IMG/VR virus record: IMGVR_UViG_3300023179_000065
Coordinates: 1-64,000 of that record
Direction: 5' to 3' (one strand)
DNA: 64,000 nucleotides
DNA from: a virus
Position 1 is the stretch's first letter. Every line of letters starts with the position of its first letter. Under the pieces are notes generated by a model. That model saw only the letters and a program-made list of their open reading frames with translations, made no database searches and was not told the origin of the DNA. The position numbers were made by a program, and so were the translations under genes. This document shows, in pieces, positions 44,601 to 55,192 of the stretch.

Positions 44601-46331
44601 GGGGTCACAGCACCTGGCGGCGGCACATTAGCACAATCAGTAACTATCAAAGCAGATCCCGCTGTATCTTATAGTTTAGAAACTTCCGGTAGAGAAGTAC
44701 AAGAAGGAGGCAACGTTGTATTTACGCTAGTAACTACCGGAATAGGAGCTGGAACTTATCAATATAACATTACTCCCACTACCAATAATGGTGACGGCAT
44801 AACTCAAACTGATTTTGTTACCCCATTATCTGGTACAATTACAGTTACCGGTAACACTACTTTAGCCACAGGTAGTGTAACAGTAACTGTTGCTAACGAT
44901 ATCATTAATGAAGCCGATGAGACATTTGCATTTACGGTTTCAGGCACAACGGCTGCAGTGACTGGATCGCCGTCGTTCGTAACTATTAAAAATACTCAAG
45001 TTGCTACTCCAACTCTAACGTGTGATAAGAGAGTAGTGTATGCAAAAGTAGAGTCAGAAACTACAGAGGCTACTGTTACTTATACGTTAGAAGTACCCGG
45101 AGCAGCTAACGGTACAGTATATCCTTATCAGATTATGAACGTTGGAGGGTCAGTAGAACCGTTCAGATACAAAAATGATGGTGTTTTAATTGATTCTGGT
45201 AGTGTAGATGAAGATAATAATCCAATTTACGTTTTAGATAAATCTAAAGCTCCTACAGGCTCAGTTATTAACAAATTTGCTGCCTATAAATGGAATTTAA
45301 AATCTATAAATGCTAAAGGTACTTTGACTATTAATAATGGTAAAGCTACTAAGCAAATACCGTATTTTAGAGATGATAATGATGGTGCTGGAGAAGAATA
45401 TTATTTAATGAGAGTGCAGCTGGGGACTGTTACTGACGATCAAACAAGAGGTAGTAATGATCTTCTATCCCCTGCCACGTTTATAGCTGCTAGTACTTTT
45501 TCAGCATCTTCAATAGGCACCCTAACTTGTAACTTTAATAAAACATCAGTAGCGGCAGGTAATACATTTACATACAAAGCCAGTATCGCTAAAGGTATAG
45601 ATGCAGTGGTATTAAATTACAATATTACTGGTGTTGTATCAGATGATATTTGTGGTGCGCCGCTTTCTGGTCAATTAATTACTCAGAGAGCCAACACCGC
45701 GGATATTTCTGGGGTAGTTGATACCTACGCTACACTCAGCTTTACTTCAAATGCTAATCTTACAACTAATAAAAACATTATTGTTACAGCCACTGCGCTT
45801 AATAATCAACTAGTATCTCCTGCTATAGTTTCATCTGATACTTTGTTAATAGCAGCAGCCGCACCTGCGACACCTCTATATAACTTAACTTGCCAGACTA
45901 TAGTAGGCACTTATGGAACTGGTACAAGCACTAAGCCTTACGGGTATATAAAATGCTATTTTAATACTTCTAATATAGCTAAATCAGCCACACTCACAGT
46001 CAAGCTATTTAACGAGACACAAAATAAATATGTCATAACAAGCGGCAATAGAACAATAACAGCAAAATCTACTAATAATGATTTTAGTATTGCTCTTAAT
46101 GCCAATACCCCTACTGCAGGCTCACCGTACTTAACTACGTACTTAACTACTGGCATTCTTTTTTCTGTAAGCGATGCAATTTATACCGGTTATAAGACTG
46201 GCGATATGTTAAGAGTTGAAATTTACAGCGGCAGCACTAAGATAGCGGAAGCAAAAACCGTAGCACCCAATCCAACTATCACTGGCACACAGCCTTCCGA
46301 TGTTCTCTTTCAAAAGATAGGATATGCATAA
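38622..46331 (+). CDS. Giant structural protein with DUF4815 head and Calx-beta-like repeats
   Basis: At 2569 residues this is the largest gene in the window. The N-terminal part (MSIETNLNVAPYFDDYTENS, VSVQARELTQIQDILQTQVE, FRQGQP-like region) is the DUF4815 domain of exo-T4 baseplate/fibre proteins. From about residue 1360 to 2250 there are at least seven to nine Ig-like Calx-beta-type repeats, each with a start like SITETNTARFTLTLAN, a middle FTSGDINTSLTGNITV and an end GESDETFTVTV. Two repeats are almost identical in DNA. Such repeats often bind Ca2+ or sugar, so this is probably an extended adhesin or baseplate-fibre connector. Preceded by GAGGGAAG. Confidence 0.75.
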   Translation: MSIETNLNVAPYFDDYTENSNYYKILFRPGVSVQARELTQIQDILQTQVERFGNHVFKSGTIVSGVNFQFYPAYSYVKLLDNQADGQPAIPTEYVNYYAKNAANVQAKIINAKQGLQSTDPDTNYLYLNYINSGDSALETSFANSDVLTIFSKNYEIFDFNVVNGGTSFSNSDTVQITSALLVSNSSIDPNAGISQVNGTTVANVYVYEANNNFSITLNNVTYTSNDGYTILKIKPHTNDLANSSVGAEKWTITNEGFVVQGSNSAYVVSLVGTGASAVLTTDSSGVITDVSLTNPGTNYIEAPYVTVRSSTGTFNNLEITPQMFKAQVLVADSSYSGGNSTPVGNAYAFGVTEGIIYQKGFFLGVNSQITVVNSYSTNVNSVSVGFITQEAIVNTNVDSTLLDNATGTPNFAAPGANRLKFIPTLSVVATANAESNNTFFPLVEFREGQPYKQYKNTLYNILSKEFERRTTETSGNFVVDPFIVSTKDQTTWSNSYFNAVSDPGILYIDGVRVDTQRNTFVPVRRSNDTYILEDQITSINYGSYVLVKELAGFVDTDAAPEVSIYGVPYQYYTKNKSSISFTDTVIGTAKVRSIVYDSGTPGTSSANYRMYLFDVSMRQGYSFSQARSIYYNGVSYDGVADLVLERNNLNKEIAVLKDPKNSSLLFDLSVEGVKSVNSVTYGYRSAVSSANISSNGVASLTISDQFIYGNNATLSANQRKEVILVPLANAISTNTATVELTRNNKFVIGDLLDTYFKPGDSVYLENSANDSIYLYSSVASVSNNTYMVLNDAWPFDSNTSINVSRYLPGNVPVPLDDTRVSVNTNSTGTTLYVNLNGVSPNTFSLSSSVPAAITYNAIKTNFQKLAKLVSRNNYVKICLANNVATTKGPWCLGIPDAFRLNRVFIANSSTVNTNSTVITDNFYIDNGQTSDYYGHAHLAKRNSIARNLSEDQWLLVEFDAFYLGTPSAAGFFSVLSYPLNSNNSTRTAMGNTSINIVEIPEFKLPSGKVLGLENALDFRPRIQSQATYTSNPNAASVNPANTRTFYTSDKLFPIPDSNAIFNYEAYLKRKDRVVVSKAGNIKVVEGTPAYVPVPTEAPADSITISILEIPSYPSLPKVPDSNVVDLFTKRTGTASGLYSRHVNYTVKDVYDATEASKTPKRYTMGEIGNLESRIKNLEYYTSLNLLDKKTKDINIPSSINPSLDRTKYGYFVDNFNDYLSSDINNKEMTAYIDQEAGRLIPQIKSFNLQARFNYDDSTTLNSLRYSGNVVSEPAPGKWSEHVLMLPSNGEINIISQNRFTSAVNGTGGDTKFVGDMITEPGNLRVAFKVAVKQVDTTLIQESPAIDVTPDDIVSNTNPRYVLSASKREVTEGSNVSISFITVNVANGTSFDYAITGANVTSGDISVPLTGTLTVEGNTDVAYANLQIDILNDFTTESLETMVFTVNTSPTTFINVNIVSTSSNTEYRTVFTSPTGTDSVGEGQNCYFTFTVSNPQVNTYPYSITGIGITNSDITISTSSNSTSNVSVDTTGLGGTLTINSTGGCAVYLSIANDAVVEGSEPATFTIAHPAYSSYSFVLTDGTIINFPLSVSNSSIDSGTSATFVLTSSGTITNGTKASYTISGVEPLDINVPLSGDVTFNNNYANLTITANSSSLSNGIKTLLYTVTPPSGANYNTTPVFVSTNIRYSRDDSARLICNVNSITETSAAGFTLTLANGYSGSIPYTIAGSAGFTSGDIDTSLTGNITVSSGTGTLNVTALNNANGESNETFTLTIPSITDMTTGQALSRSVIILADPTDNSGRLTSNATSISETNTVRFTLTLANNASGSFAYTITGGAGFTSGDINTSLTGNITVTSGTGTLDVTALNNASGESDETFTVTVAGVTAPGGGTLAQSVTIAGDTPVTDNSGRFTANATSITETNTARFTLTLANNASGSFAYTITGTSGFTSGDINTSLTGNITVTSGTGTLDVTALNNASGESDETFTVTVAGVTAPGGGTLAQSVTIKADPAVSYSLETSGREVQEGGNVVFTLVTTGIGAGTYQYNITPTTNNGDGITQTDFVTPLSGTITVTGNTTLATGSVTVTVANDIINEADETFAFTVSGTTAAVTGSPSFVTIKNTQVATPTLTCDKRVVYAKVESETTEATVTYTLEVPGAANGTVYPYQIMNVGGSVEPFRYKNDGVLIDSGSVDEDNNPIYVLDKSKAPTGSVINKFAAYKWNLKSINAKGTLTINNGKATKQIPYFRDDNDGAGEEYYLMRVQLGTVTDDQTRGSNDLLSPATFIAASTFSASSIGTLTCNFNKTSVAAGNTFTYKASIAKGIDAVVLNYNITGVVSDDICGAPLSGQLITQRANTADISGVVDTYATLSFTSNANLTTNKNIIVTATALNNQLVSPAIVSSDTLLIAAAAPATPLYNLTCQTIVGTYGTGTSTKPYGYIKCYFNTSNIAKSATLTVKLFNETQNKYVITSGNRTITAKSTNNDFSIALNANTPTAGSPYLTTYLTTGILFSVSDAIYTGYKTGDMLRVEIYSGSTKIAEAKTVAPNPTITGTQPSDVLFQKIGYA
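44073..44650 (+). repeat. Near-identical tandem repeat, 327-base period
   Basis: The segments 44073-44325 and 44400-44650 are nearly identical in DNA, including silent positions, and lie 327 bases (109 codons) apart. They encode two consecutive Calx-beta-like domains. The preceding domain (about 43740-43970) is only similar at protein level, so the pair is a recent duplication or gene-conversion product. Confidence 0.85.
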
Positions 46332-46834
46332 TGCCTAGTACTATTAATTCATTAGGATTTACAACCGAAGTAGGTAAAACTACTAGTCGTAATATAAGTT
46401 ATATTGATGCTGTTGCAGAGCAAAGCTTTAAAGTGCGCATATACGGCTTAAACATTAACACTAAGCTTAATATGTATTCTAATAATAAGAAGGTTAGCTC
46501 TAATAATATTATTATGGAAGGTGGTGGCGACTTTAAAACAGATTTCAAAGGTGATGTTGAATTTGTTTACTACTATAAAGAAGCTCTTTCCGAGCTTACA
46601 AACGTATCTGAAACAGCATATCTAGATTATTTAAATAGAAACTCTGGCAGTCTAACTTTAGTAGCAGTTGATTCTGCATCAATTAACAGTAATACATTGC
46701 CTGTTAATTATAGAGATATTGCTAGATGCTATTCTGAATGCATAATAAATAAAACATACGACCCTCAAGTAACAACTAATTACTACGTGGAAATTAAAGA
46801 GGTGGGCAACACTTCTCCCACAACAAATGGTTAA
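46331..46834 (+). CDS. Structural protein, 167 aa
   Basis: Overlaps the stop of the giant structural gene. The sequence is beta-rich (QSFKVRIYGLNINTKLNMYS, GDVEFVYYYKEALSEL). It lies in the same place as small virion proteins linked with DUF4815 genes in exo-T4 phages. I find no catalytic motif. Probably a baseplate-associated connector. Confidence 0.6.
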   Translation: MPSTINSLGFTTEVGKTTSRNISYIDAVAEQSFKVRIYGLNINTKLNMYSNNKKVSSNNIIMEGGGDFKTDFKGDVEFVYYYKEALSELTNVSETAYLDYLNRNSGSLTLVAVDSASINSNTLPVNYRDIARCYSECIINKTYDPQVTTNYYVEIKEVGNTSPTTNG

Positions 46835-46842
46835 AGGTTCAC

Positions 46843-49014
46843 ATGACTATAGTAGCTGATTTTGCACAAACGTTTCTAGTTGACAGTAATGCAGTTCTCA
46901 AGTCACCATACGTTTTCCTTTCTAAAATCGATTTGTATTTTAAAAATAAACCAAGTGCTGCGTCTTCGTCTCAGACAAGCACTGGTGGTGTTTCTGTGCA
47001 GCCTGGTGCAACGGTTTATATTTGCGAAACAGAAAACATAAACAATATCGCGACTCCAAAGCTGGACACATATATTAAATACGGGCGCGCTAGAGTCGAA
47101 TATGCAAATATTAATACATCCACTACCGGGCAATCTGCTACAACGTTTAGATTTGATATTCCTGTACCTATTTCGACAGACAAGTTTTATGCATTCGTAA
47201 TTAAATTAGATAGTGGTGATTCGCAATTTGCATTGTGGCGGAACAAGGCAGGAGAAACATACAACGAAACACAAAGTTCCCCTGTTACTAAAGGAGCATT
47301 AGATGGCCAGTTTTTTGTTCTTACTAACGGTGCGTCCTTAACCCCTCTAACAGATACAGATTTAAAATTTAATATCTCATCAGCAGTATTTCAACAGACA
47401 CCCACATTATACAATGCTGTTAATAGAGATATGGAATTTGTAACCTTCTTTAAAGATTACTCTACCGGTAGACTAATAGGCGGTGAATCAGTGTTTTGTA
47501 ATACTGGATATGTCGCTGCTCAAACAGTTGCTATTGTCGCAGGTAACAATATAGTTCACGGAGTTAGTACAGTATTTACTACTAACTTTACTGCCGGTGA
47601 TACTATAGTATTAAACACTGGTAATACTAATATTATTCGTAGAATTGATAGTATTTCTAACAACACAACACTATCGCTTTCATCACCCGTACCAGTAACT
47701 AATTCATCGGCTAATTATCTAATAGCACCTACTGCAAGAGTAATAAATTTTAACAAGCAAAAAGGATTTGTTATTTTAGGCGGTTCCAGTTCCAATTCTA
47801 CCTATAATTTTGCTGCCAATAGCACCAGCAACACTATCGTAGGGGAACTATCTGGCTCGTCTGTTAAAATCTCATCAGTAGAAAATTTTCCAGTAAATCA
47901 ATTTTTATCTGAATTTAAAATTCTTGCTCCAGTAGACACTACTACCAACACGTACGTGAATTTTTCTAACTCGACATATGCAACAGTAGACAGCGATATA
48001 GAAGTTAGGCAATTTAAAAAAACTAATGTAGTAGAATACAAAGCTTATTGCAGCTCAAGATCTAATGAAGTAAGCAATCCTGCGTTTCTTAATAATGATA
48101 AATCAGTTAATTTTTATCTACTCTTTGACACTGATAATCCATTTCTTACTCCAGTACTTGACGAAGAAGATATGTTGTTTCATGCAACATCCGTATACGC
48201 TGATGCTAATTACACAGACGAGGAATTACCAGGAAAAGGTAAATCAGCTGCAAAGTATATTGGTCGCGATGTAAGCTTAGCAAAGGGCGTTGTTGCGGAA
48301 GATATAAAAGTATATTTAACCGCACACAGACCAGCAGGTACTGATCTACAAGTATATGTAAGCTTCTATAATGATAATGATGGCGACATAAAAGATAATA
48401 AACTTTGGACAAGATTAAAGAATGTATCTCCAGATAATCTGTTTAGTGCTGTAGATAATGAAAATGATTTAGTGGAACTAGAGTATGATCTGTCATATTA
48501 TCCATTATCTAGTTATGACAATACAGTCTCAGGTAGAGCAGTCACCGGTACATTCACTATTAATTTTAACGGCAAAGATAGCTATGCAGCTAGAACCTTG
48601 ATAGGCACTAGCGGGTTTATTAATGATGTGGTTAGCCCAGGTAATCTAGTAAGAATTTACAACCCGCTGTTCCCGGATCAATCAGTTATTTCCGAAGTAG
48701 AAGGGGTGTATGAAAATAGAATTAGAATTACTAGAGATATAAATTATTACGTTAACGGTAATAGTGAACAAGATGCTATTAATCTTAAGCTTGCTTCATT
48801 TGCTTCAGGGGGCCTAGTAGTAGAAGTATTGGATTACCCAGGCACCGCATTTAAAGACTATTTAAATTCTGGTAAACTAACCTACCATTCTAGCGAGCTG
48901 AGTGTTGTAGAAGGGTATACTGCCTTTAAAGTTAAAATAATTTTAGTATCAGATTCTACTACTGGTTATTATCCGTCAGTAAGTGACGTTAGAGCAATCG
49001 CGCTATCCGTATAA
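46843..49014 (+). CDS. Large baseplate/fibre-associated structural protein, 723 aa
   Basis: The protein begins VADFAQTFLVDSNAVLKSPY and has YVFLSKIDLYFKNKP, ENINNIATPKLDTYIKYGRA and FYAFVIKLDSGDSQFALWRN, a pattern of carbohydrate-binding-like beta domains shared by a virion protein family in exo-T4 phages. The second half (DIKVYLTAHRPAGTDLQVYV) and end are also beta-rich. Together with the two genes upstream it appears to replace T4 gp9-gp10-gp11 at the baseplate rim, which is inference from position. Confidence 0.65.
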   Translation: MTIVADFAQTFLVDSNAVLKSPYVFLSKIDLYFKNKPSAASSSQTSTGGVSVQPGATVYICETENINNIATPKLDTYIKYGRARVEYANINTSTTGQSATTFRFDIPVPISTDKFYAFVIKLDSGDSQFALWRNKAGETYNETQSSPVTKGALDGQFFVLTNGASLTPLTDTDLKFNISSAVFQQTPTLYNAVNRDMEFVTFFKDYSTGRLIGGESVFCNTGYVAAQTVAIVAGNNIVHGVSTVFTTNFTAGDTIVLNTGNTNIIRRIDSISNNTTLSLSSPVPVTNSSANYLIAPTARVINFNKQKGFVILGGSSSNSTYNFAANSTSNTIVGELSGSSVKISSVENFPVNQFLSEFKILAPVDTTTNTYVNFSNSTYATVDSDIEVRQFKKTNVVEYKAYCSSRSNEVSNPAFLNNDKSVNFYLLFDTDNPFLTPVLDEEDMLFHATSVYADANYTDEELPGKGKSAAKYIGRDVSLAKGVVAEDIKVYLTAHRPAGTDLQVYVSFYNDNDGDIKDNKLWTRLKNVSPDNLFSAVDNENDLVELEYDLSYYPLSSYDNTVSGRAVTGTFTINFNGKDSYAARTLIGTSGFINDVVSPGNLVRIYNPLFPDQSVISEVEGVYENRIRITRDINYYVNGNSEQDAINLKLASFASGGLVVEVLDYPGTAFKDYLNSGKLTYHSSELSVVEGYTAFKVKIILVSDSTTGYYPSVSDVRAIALSV

Positions 49015-49022
49015 GGTAAAAA

Positions 49023-50561
49023 ATGTCTAGACCTATTTCTAATTTGCAAATTGCTACAGATACATTTTATGGTTTATATAGTAAAACTAATCAGCTGTTA
49101 GGCGCGCTAACATATGAAATAGTTACTACAAGCAATACTATAAACGGCGCAAATACTTCAGGGAATGCTAGTGTTATAGGTACGCTATCAGCGAATGTAT
49201 TATCTACCTCAGTTCTTAGAGGTGGTGCTAGCGGCAATACTGCTAACATATCTACACTAACTGTAGGTTTAGCTAATTCTACAACATCATCGAACGTTAG
49301 TATTTCCGGGTATGCTGCCAATATAGTAGCAAATACTCTTAATATTACTTCAAACGTAAATATCTCTTCATCTAATACTTACATAGTATCTGACAGCGTA
49401 CAGGTCTTAAGCAATACTCAGATATGGGGTAATAGCACAGTAAATGTGCTACAGGTATACGGTAACAGCACATCAACCTTTATGACTGTTACTGGTGTCA
49501 ATACTAATATTAGAACTACTGGTTTTAATGTTAATAGTGTTTCTAACGTTACTGGTAATACTAATCTTAAAGCCAACACTACAGTTACTAATATATCCGT
49601 TAACGGAAATAATACTACATCTAACGTTACACTAACGGGTAATCTTGTTACTATTTCTAGCAATGCAACGTTTAGTGGTGGCTTAACATCAGTTACAGGC
49701 AACCTAGCAGTCGATACCAGTACCTTATTTGTTGACTCGGTTACTAATTATGTTGGTATAGCAACATCAACACCACAGCACCCGCTACACGTAATTGGTA
49801 CTGGTACAACAGAAATATTTTCCGTAGAGAATACAACAGACAACTCAGCCGTACACGTAGCGTCAACTAATTCGTATGCAGGCGGTAATACTATTACTAT
49901 TTACGCTGACACCGGGAATCAGTTAAGATTAGCATCGAATAATAATGTAGGCTCAGGTTATATATTCTTAGCTGCTAACGGTAACGTTGGTTTGTCTAAC
50001 AATGCACCTGCTGCATTACTATCTATTAGTAATACTAAAGTATATGCTAATGGTACTATTCAGACCAGCGGGGACCTGATCTGCTCTGGTGACTTATATG
50101 CAAATATTGTATTCATGGGCGGCACTGATCAGAATACAGTTACTGCTACTGTATGCCCAATCGTTCCTCCAAACACAATATACAGCTCTAATTCAACCTT
50201 CGGTGGTTTAACTGGTCCATATTCATTCTTGCAGTTCTCTAATACCGACCCTCAAATCATCGATGCTATTTCTAGTGCGCAGGGTACTGGTTATCAAGCG
50301 GTTAAATTTACACTGCAAGTTCAAGACAATGAACAAATTGATGAAGTGGTTATGACAGAAGTCAATGTTGTTTATGGTTACGGCAATGTGCACTCGACTC
50401 AGTTTGGAACGATATATACAAATACAAATTTTATAGAAGTAGGTACCAGTGCTAATTCAACTGCTATCCTTCTAGTTGCTAATCCAACATCTGCATATCT
50501 TGCATCTAAAGGTGGAACAGCAAATCTTCAATTCAGAGGCGTAAGACAGAAAGTACGTTAA
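49023..50561 (+). CDS. Beta-helical tail fibre protein, 512 aa
   Basis: It starts MSRPISNLQIATDTFYGLYS, then has long runs of Asn/Thr/Ser/Val repeats (SNVNISSSNTYIVSDSVQVL), expected for a beta-helix or triple beta-spiral shaft. A short motif HPLHVIGTGTTEIFSV marks a fibre segment seen in other phage fibres. The C-terminal 120 residues (ANIVFMGGTDQNTVTATVCP, FRGVRQKVR) form a distinct domain. Likely a proximal fibre part, as it follows the baseplate genes. Confidence 0.65.
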   Translation: MSRPISNLQIATDTFYGLYSKTNQLLGALTYEIVTTSNTINGANTSGNASVIGTLSANVLSTSVLRGGASGNTANISTLTVGLANSTTSSNVSISGYAANIVANTLNITSNVNISSSNTYIVSDSVQVLSNTQIWGNSTVNVLQVYGNSTSTFMTVTGVNTNIRTTGFNVNSVSNVTGNTNLKANTTVTNISVNGNNTTSNVTLTGNLVTISSNATFSGGLTSVTGNLAVDTSTLFVDSVTNYVGIATSTPQHPLHVIGTGTTEIFSVENTTDNSAVHVASTNSYAGGNTITIYADTGNQLRLASNNNVGSGYIFLAANGNVGLSNNAPAALLSISNTKVYANGTIQTSGDLICSGDLYANIVFMGGTDQNTVTATVCPIVPPNTIYSSNSTFGGLTGPYSFLQFSNTDPQIIDAISSAQGTGYQAVKFTLQVQDNEQIDEVVMTEVNVVYGYGNVHSTQFGTIYTNTNFIEVGTSANSTAILLVANPTSAYLASKGGTANLQFRGVRQKVR

Positions 50562-50582
50562 TACGGCGGAAAGGGAAGCTAA

Positions 50583-53012
<2,430 letters not shown>

Positions 53013-53025
53013 GGAGGAAGGTAAA

Positions 53026-53349
53026 ATGGCTGTCGTAAAAATTCACGAAATTATTTTATATACTTGCGATTCAGTTAATTCGCTAGATGGGCACGATCTA
53101 GCCGCATGGTTAGATCATACAGATATCAAGTATGTTAGAATGCATTATAATAATACAGCAGTGTTAGATACTGTAATAAACAATCTTAACACATGGTGGA
53201 AAGACAAACAACTAACTGCTAGTTCCTGGCCATTCGTGACCTATAAGGAGGAGCATGACGATGGCAGACCTTCATACGCACTTACATCAAACTTTATTGA
53301 AGGTTTACAAAACGTTAAAGATCAATTACCTGCTTTAGTGGCATTATAA
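53026..53349 (+). CDS. Hypothetical protein in fibre operon, 107 aa
   Basis: Start is ATG 53026, right after GGAGGAAGG; an in-frame start further upstream lies inside the fibre gene. The protein is soluble, starting VVKIHEIILYTCDSVNSLDG, with LNTWWKDKQLTASSWPFVTY in the middle. The first part and the WPFVTY segment loosely recall a thioredoxin-like fold, without the usual CxxC. Similar small genes occur in phage fibre clusters, perhaps as assembly chaperones. Function unknown. Confidence 0.55.
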   Translation: MAVVKIHEIILYTCDSVNSLDGHDLAAWLDHTDIKYVRMHYNNTAVLDTVINNLNTWWKDKQLTASSWPFVTYKEEHDDGRPSYALTSNFIEGLQNVKDQLPALVAL

Positions 53350-53350
53350 A

Positions 53351-54925
53351 ATGCCTTTAGGTTTAAGAACAACGCTCCGCCGAACTCTAGTTAATGCTGG
53401 ATCTATTACCTTAAACTCCGGTACAGGTAATCTTACATTACCTTTTGGGGTTGTAAGTATAAGCGGTACAGGTAGGGGTGGAGCAGGTACTGCAGGTACT
53501 GGCGGCACAGGAGGCACAGCAGGCACAGCCGGTTCAGCAGGTAATCCTGGTAGTGCAGGTAACGCAGGCAACCCTGGTAATAATGGTGCAGGAGGCCCAG
53601 GAGGCCCTGGAGGTCCTGCAGGGAACCCGGGTACTGCTGGCAACGCAGGCAATCCAGGGAATGCTGGTGGCGGTGGCGCTGGTGGTGCTGCAGCATCGTC
53701 ATCTACTAATTTGCAATATACTATAGGTGGTTATGCGTATTACTATCAAACAGACTCTAAGGGTCGACCTGTAATAAACGGATGGGGTAAAGCTGGAGAA
53801 ACTTCTAACCCAGGCCCTGGCGTATCTACAACCCCATTTAAATGGACATATAGTGACGGTGGGCCTGGTCTACCTGGAACTGCAGGCAACCCAGGCAGCG
53901 ATGGATCCGGCGCCGGCGCCGGCGGTGCTGGCGGTGCGGGTTCAAGTGGTGGTAGTGGTAATGCTGGCACACCAGGCTCAGCTGGCAATGGTGCTGGGTC
54001 AGGAGGGCTAGGTAGTGATGGCTCCCCAGGCAATCCTGGCACCTCAGGTAATTCTACCACGTTTAGCAATTATACTTTTCCTGGCACTACAGGAAATAGT
54101 GGCACTAAGGGTAGCAAGGGTACTGATGGCACTGCTGGAAATAATGGTACTGGTGGTAACGGAGGTACAGCAGGATCTGCTGGTAACCCAGGAAATTCAG
54201 GGTCATCTGGCAACCCAGGTAACAATGGGACAGGTGGATCCGGGGGGTCTGCAGGAACAGGAGGTGCCGGTGGTGGCGGTGGATATGGATATGTTTTTGG
54301 TAGTACTACTGGCCTTTTTGGAGGAGCCGGCGGTGCTGGGGGTAGTGCAGACCCTATTGTAGGTCCATCATATAGTGGCGGACCTGGTAATGCAGGTGTT
54401 TCAACAGCTACACCAGGTACTGGTAGTGTTGTTGCTGGTAACGGTGGTACTGCATATGGGTTAAATACTTTTGGTGCTGGTGCTATACGAAACGGTAATG
54501 GAAACTCTACAGGGGGTGCCGGTACACCAGCTAATTATACATGGGGTGGTGGGTCGGGATCAGGTGGATCAGCTAGATGGGTAAATACTAATTCTAAAGC
54601 TGCTGGTGGTGGGGGCGGAGGTGGTGGTGCCGCATCAGCTTATCCAATTTCTGGTAATCCAGGAAATTCTGGTTCCTCTGGTAATACAGGGAGTAGCGGA
54701 AATCCAGGTTTCGGAGCTAATCCAGGCAACCCTGGTAATAGCGGAAATCCTGGAGTTGCTGGTAGCGCCGGCATTCCTGGTACTAAAGGGGCTGATGGTA
54801 CGATAAGTAGTGTTACTACTTCAAATTGGTCAGGTAAATTTAATTTAAAGCAGAGTGTTCCTTACTCAGTGGGTAGCGGCCCGGGCGGCGCCGGCCAAAT
54901 AACTATTACATGGACTAGACAATGA
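53351..54925 (+). CDS. Gly-X-Pro collagen-like tail fibre protein, 524 aa
   Basis: The first 35 residues make a short beta head (LRTTLRRTLVNAGSITLNSG). Blocks of Gly-X-Y triplets (about 36-118, 175-240, 255-310, 435-480) follow, many with Pro before Gly (GNPG, GGPG, GTPG), as in GNPGSAGNAGNPGNNG. The segments between are Gly-rich and contain Tyr-rich loops. The end, GGAGQITITWTRQ, matches closing strands of glycine-rich fibre domains. Pro in the Y position is the site that prolyl 4-hydroxylases modify, and two 2OG-oxygenase genes follow. The frame overlaps the next gene. Confidence 0.8.
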   Translation: MPLGLRTTLRRTLVNAGSITLNSGTGNLTLPFGVVSISGTGRGGAGTAGTGGTGGTAGTAGSAGNPGSAGNAGNPGNNGAGGPGGPGGPAGNPGTAGNAGNPGNAGGGGAGGAAASSSTNLQYTIGGYAYYYQTDSKGRPVINGWGKAGETSNPGPGVSTTPFKWTYSDGGPGLPGTAGNPGSDGSGAGAGGAGGAGSSGGSGNAGTPGSAGNGAGSGGLGSDGSPGNPGTSGNSTTFSNYTFPGTTGNSGTKGSKGTDGTAGNNGTGGNGGTAGSAGNPGNSGSSGNPGNNGTGGSGGSAGTGGAGGGGGYGYVFGSTTGLFGGAGGAGGSADPIVGPSYSGGPGNAGVSTATPGTGSVVAGNGGTAYGLNTFGAGAIRNGNGNSTGGAGTPANYTWGGGSGSGGSARWVNTNSKAAGGGGGGGGAASAYPISGNPGNSGSSGNTGSSGNPGFGANPGNPGNSGNPGVAGSAGIPGTKGADGTISSVTTSNWSGKFNLKQSVPYSVGSGPGGAGQITITWTRQ

Positions 54926-55185
54926 ATTATACGTTCACATATAAAATTATAAAAGCAGATGTTACTTCTGGTAATATGCTTGTTAAGTACACCCCGCTTG
55001 ATGGTGAGTTAACTGCGATTACTCTTAACATCAGTGTTGTTTTTGATGAAAACAACAATCCTATTCCTTTGGAGCAATTAATAGAAATGTATGCACCACA
55101 GGCTCAATGGGCTGCTCAAGCATATATTAAAGATAATTATGAAGATATAGTTAATAAAACTGGAAATATAACCCCTACTCTGTGA
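54922..55185 (+). CDS. Small hypothetical fibre-operon protein, 87 aa
   Basis: It overlaps the Gly-X-Pro fibre gene by 4 bases and precedes the first oxygenase gene by 7. The N-terminal half is beta-rich (YTFTYKIIKADVTSGNMLVK), the C-terminal half helical (LIEMYAPQAQWAAQAYIKDN). The design recalls small fibre-associated proteins of exo-T4 phages. I cannot assign a function. Confidence 0.5.
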   Translation: MNYTFTYKIIKADVTSGNMLVKYTPLDGELTAITLNISVVFDENNNPIPLEQLIEMYAPQAQWAAQAYIKDNYEDIVNKTGNITPTL

Positions 55186-55192
55186 GATTTTT

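Noticed and set aside
43793-44650. 285-codon minus-strand frame opposite the Calx-beta repeats
   Set aside because: It mirrors a repeated plus-strand coding sequence, which keeps the antisense frame open. Composition is low-complexity Val/Pro/Leu.
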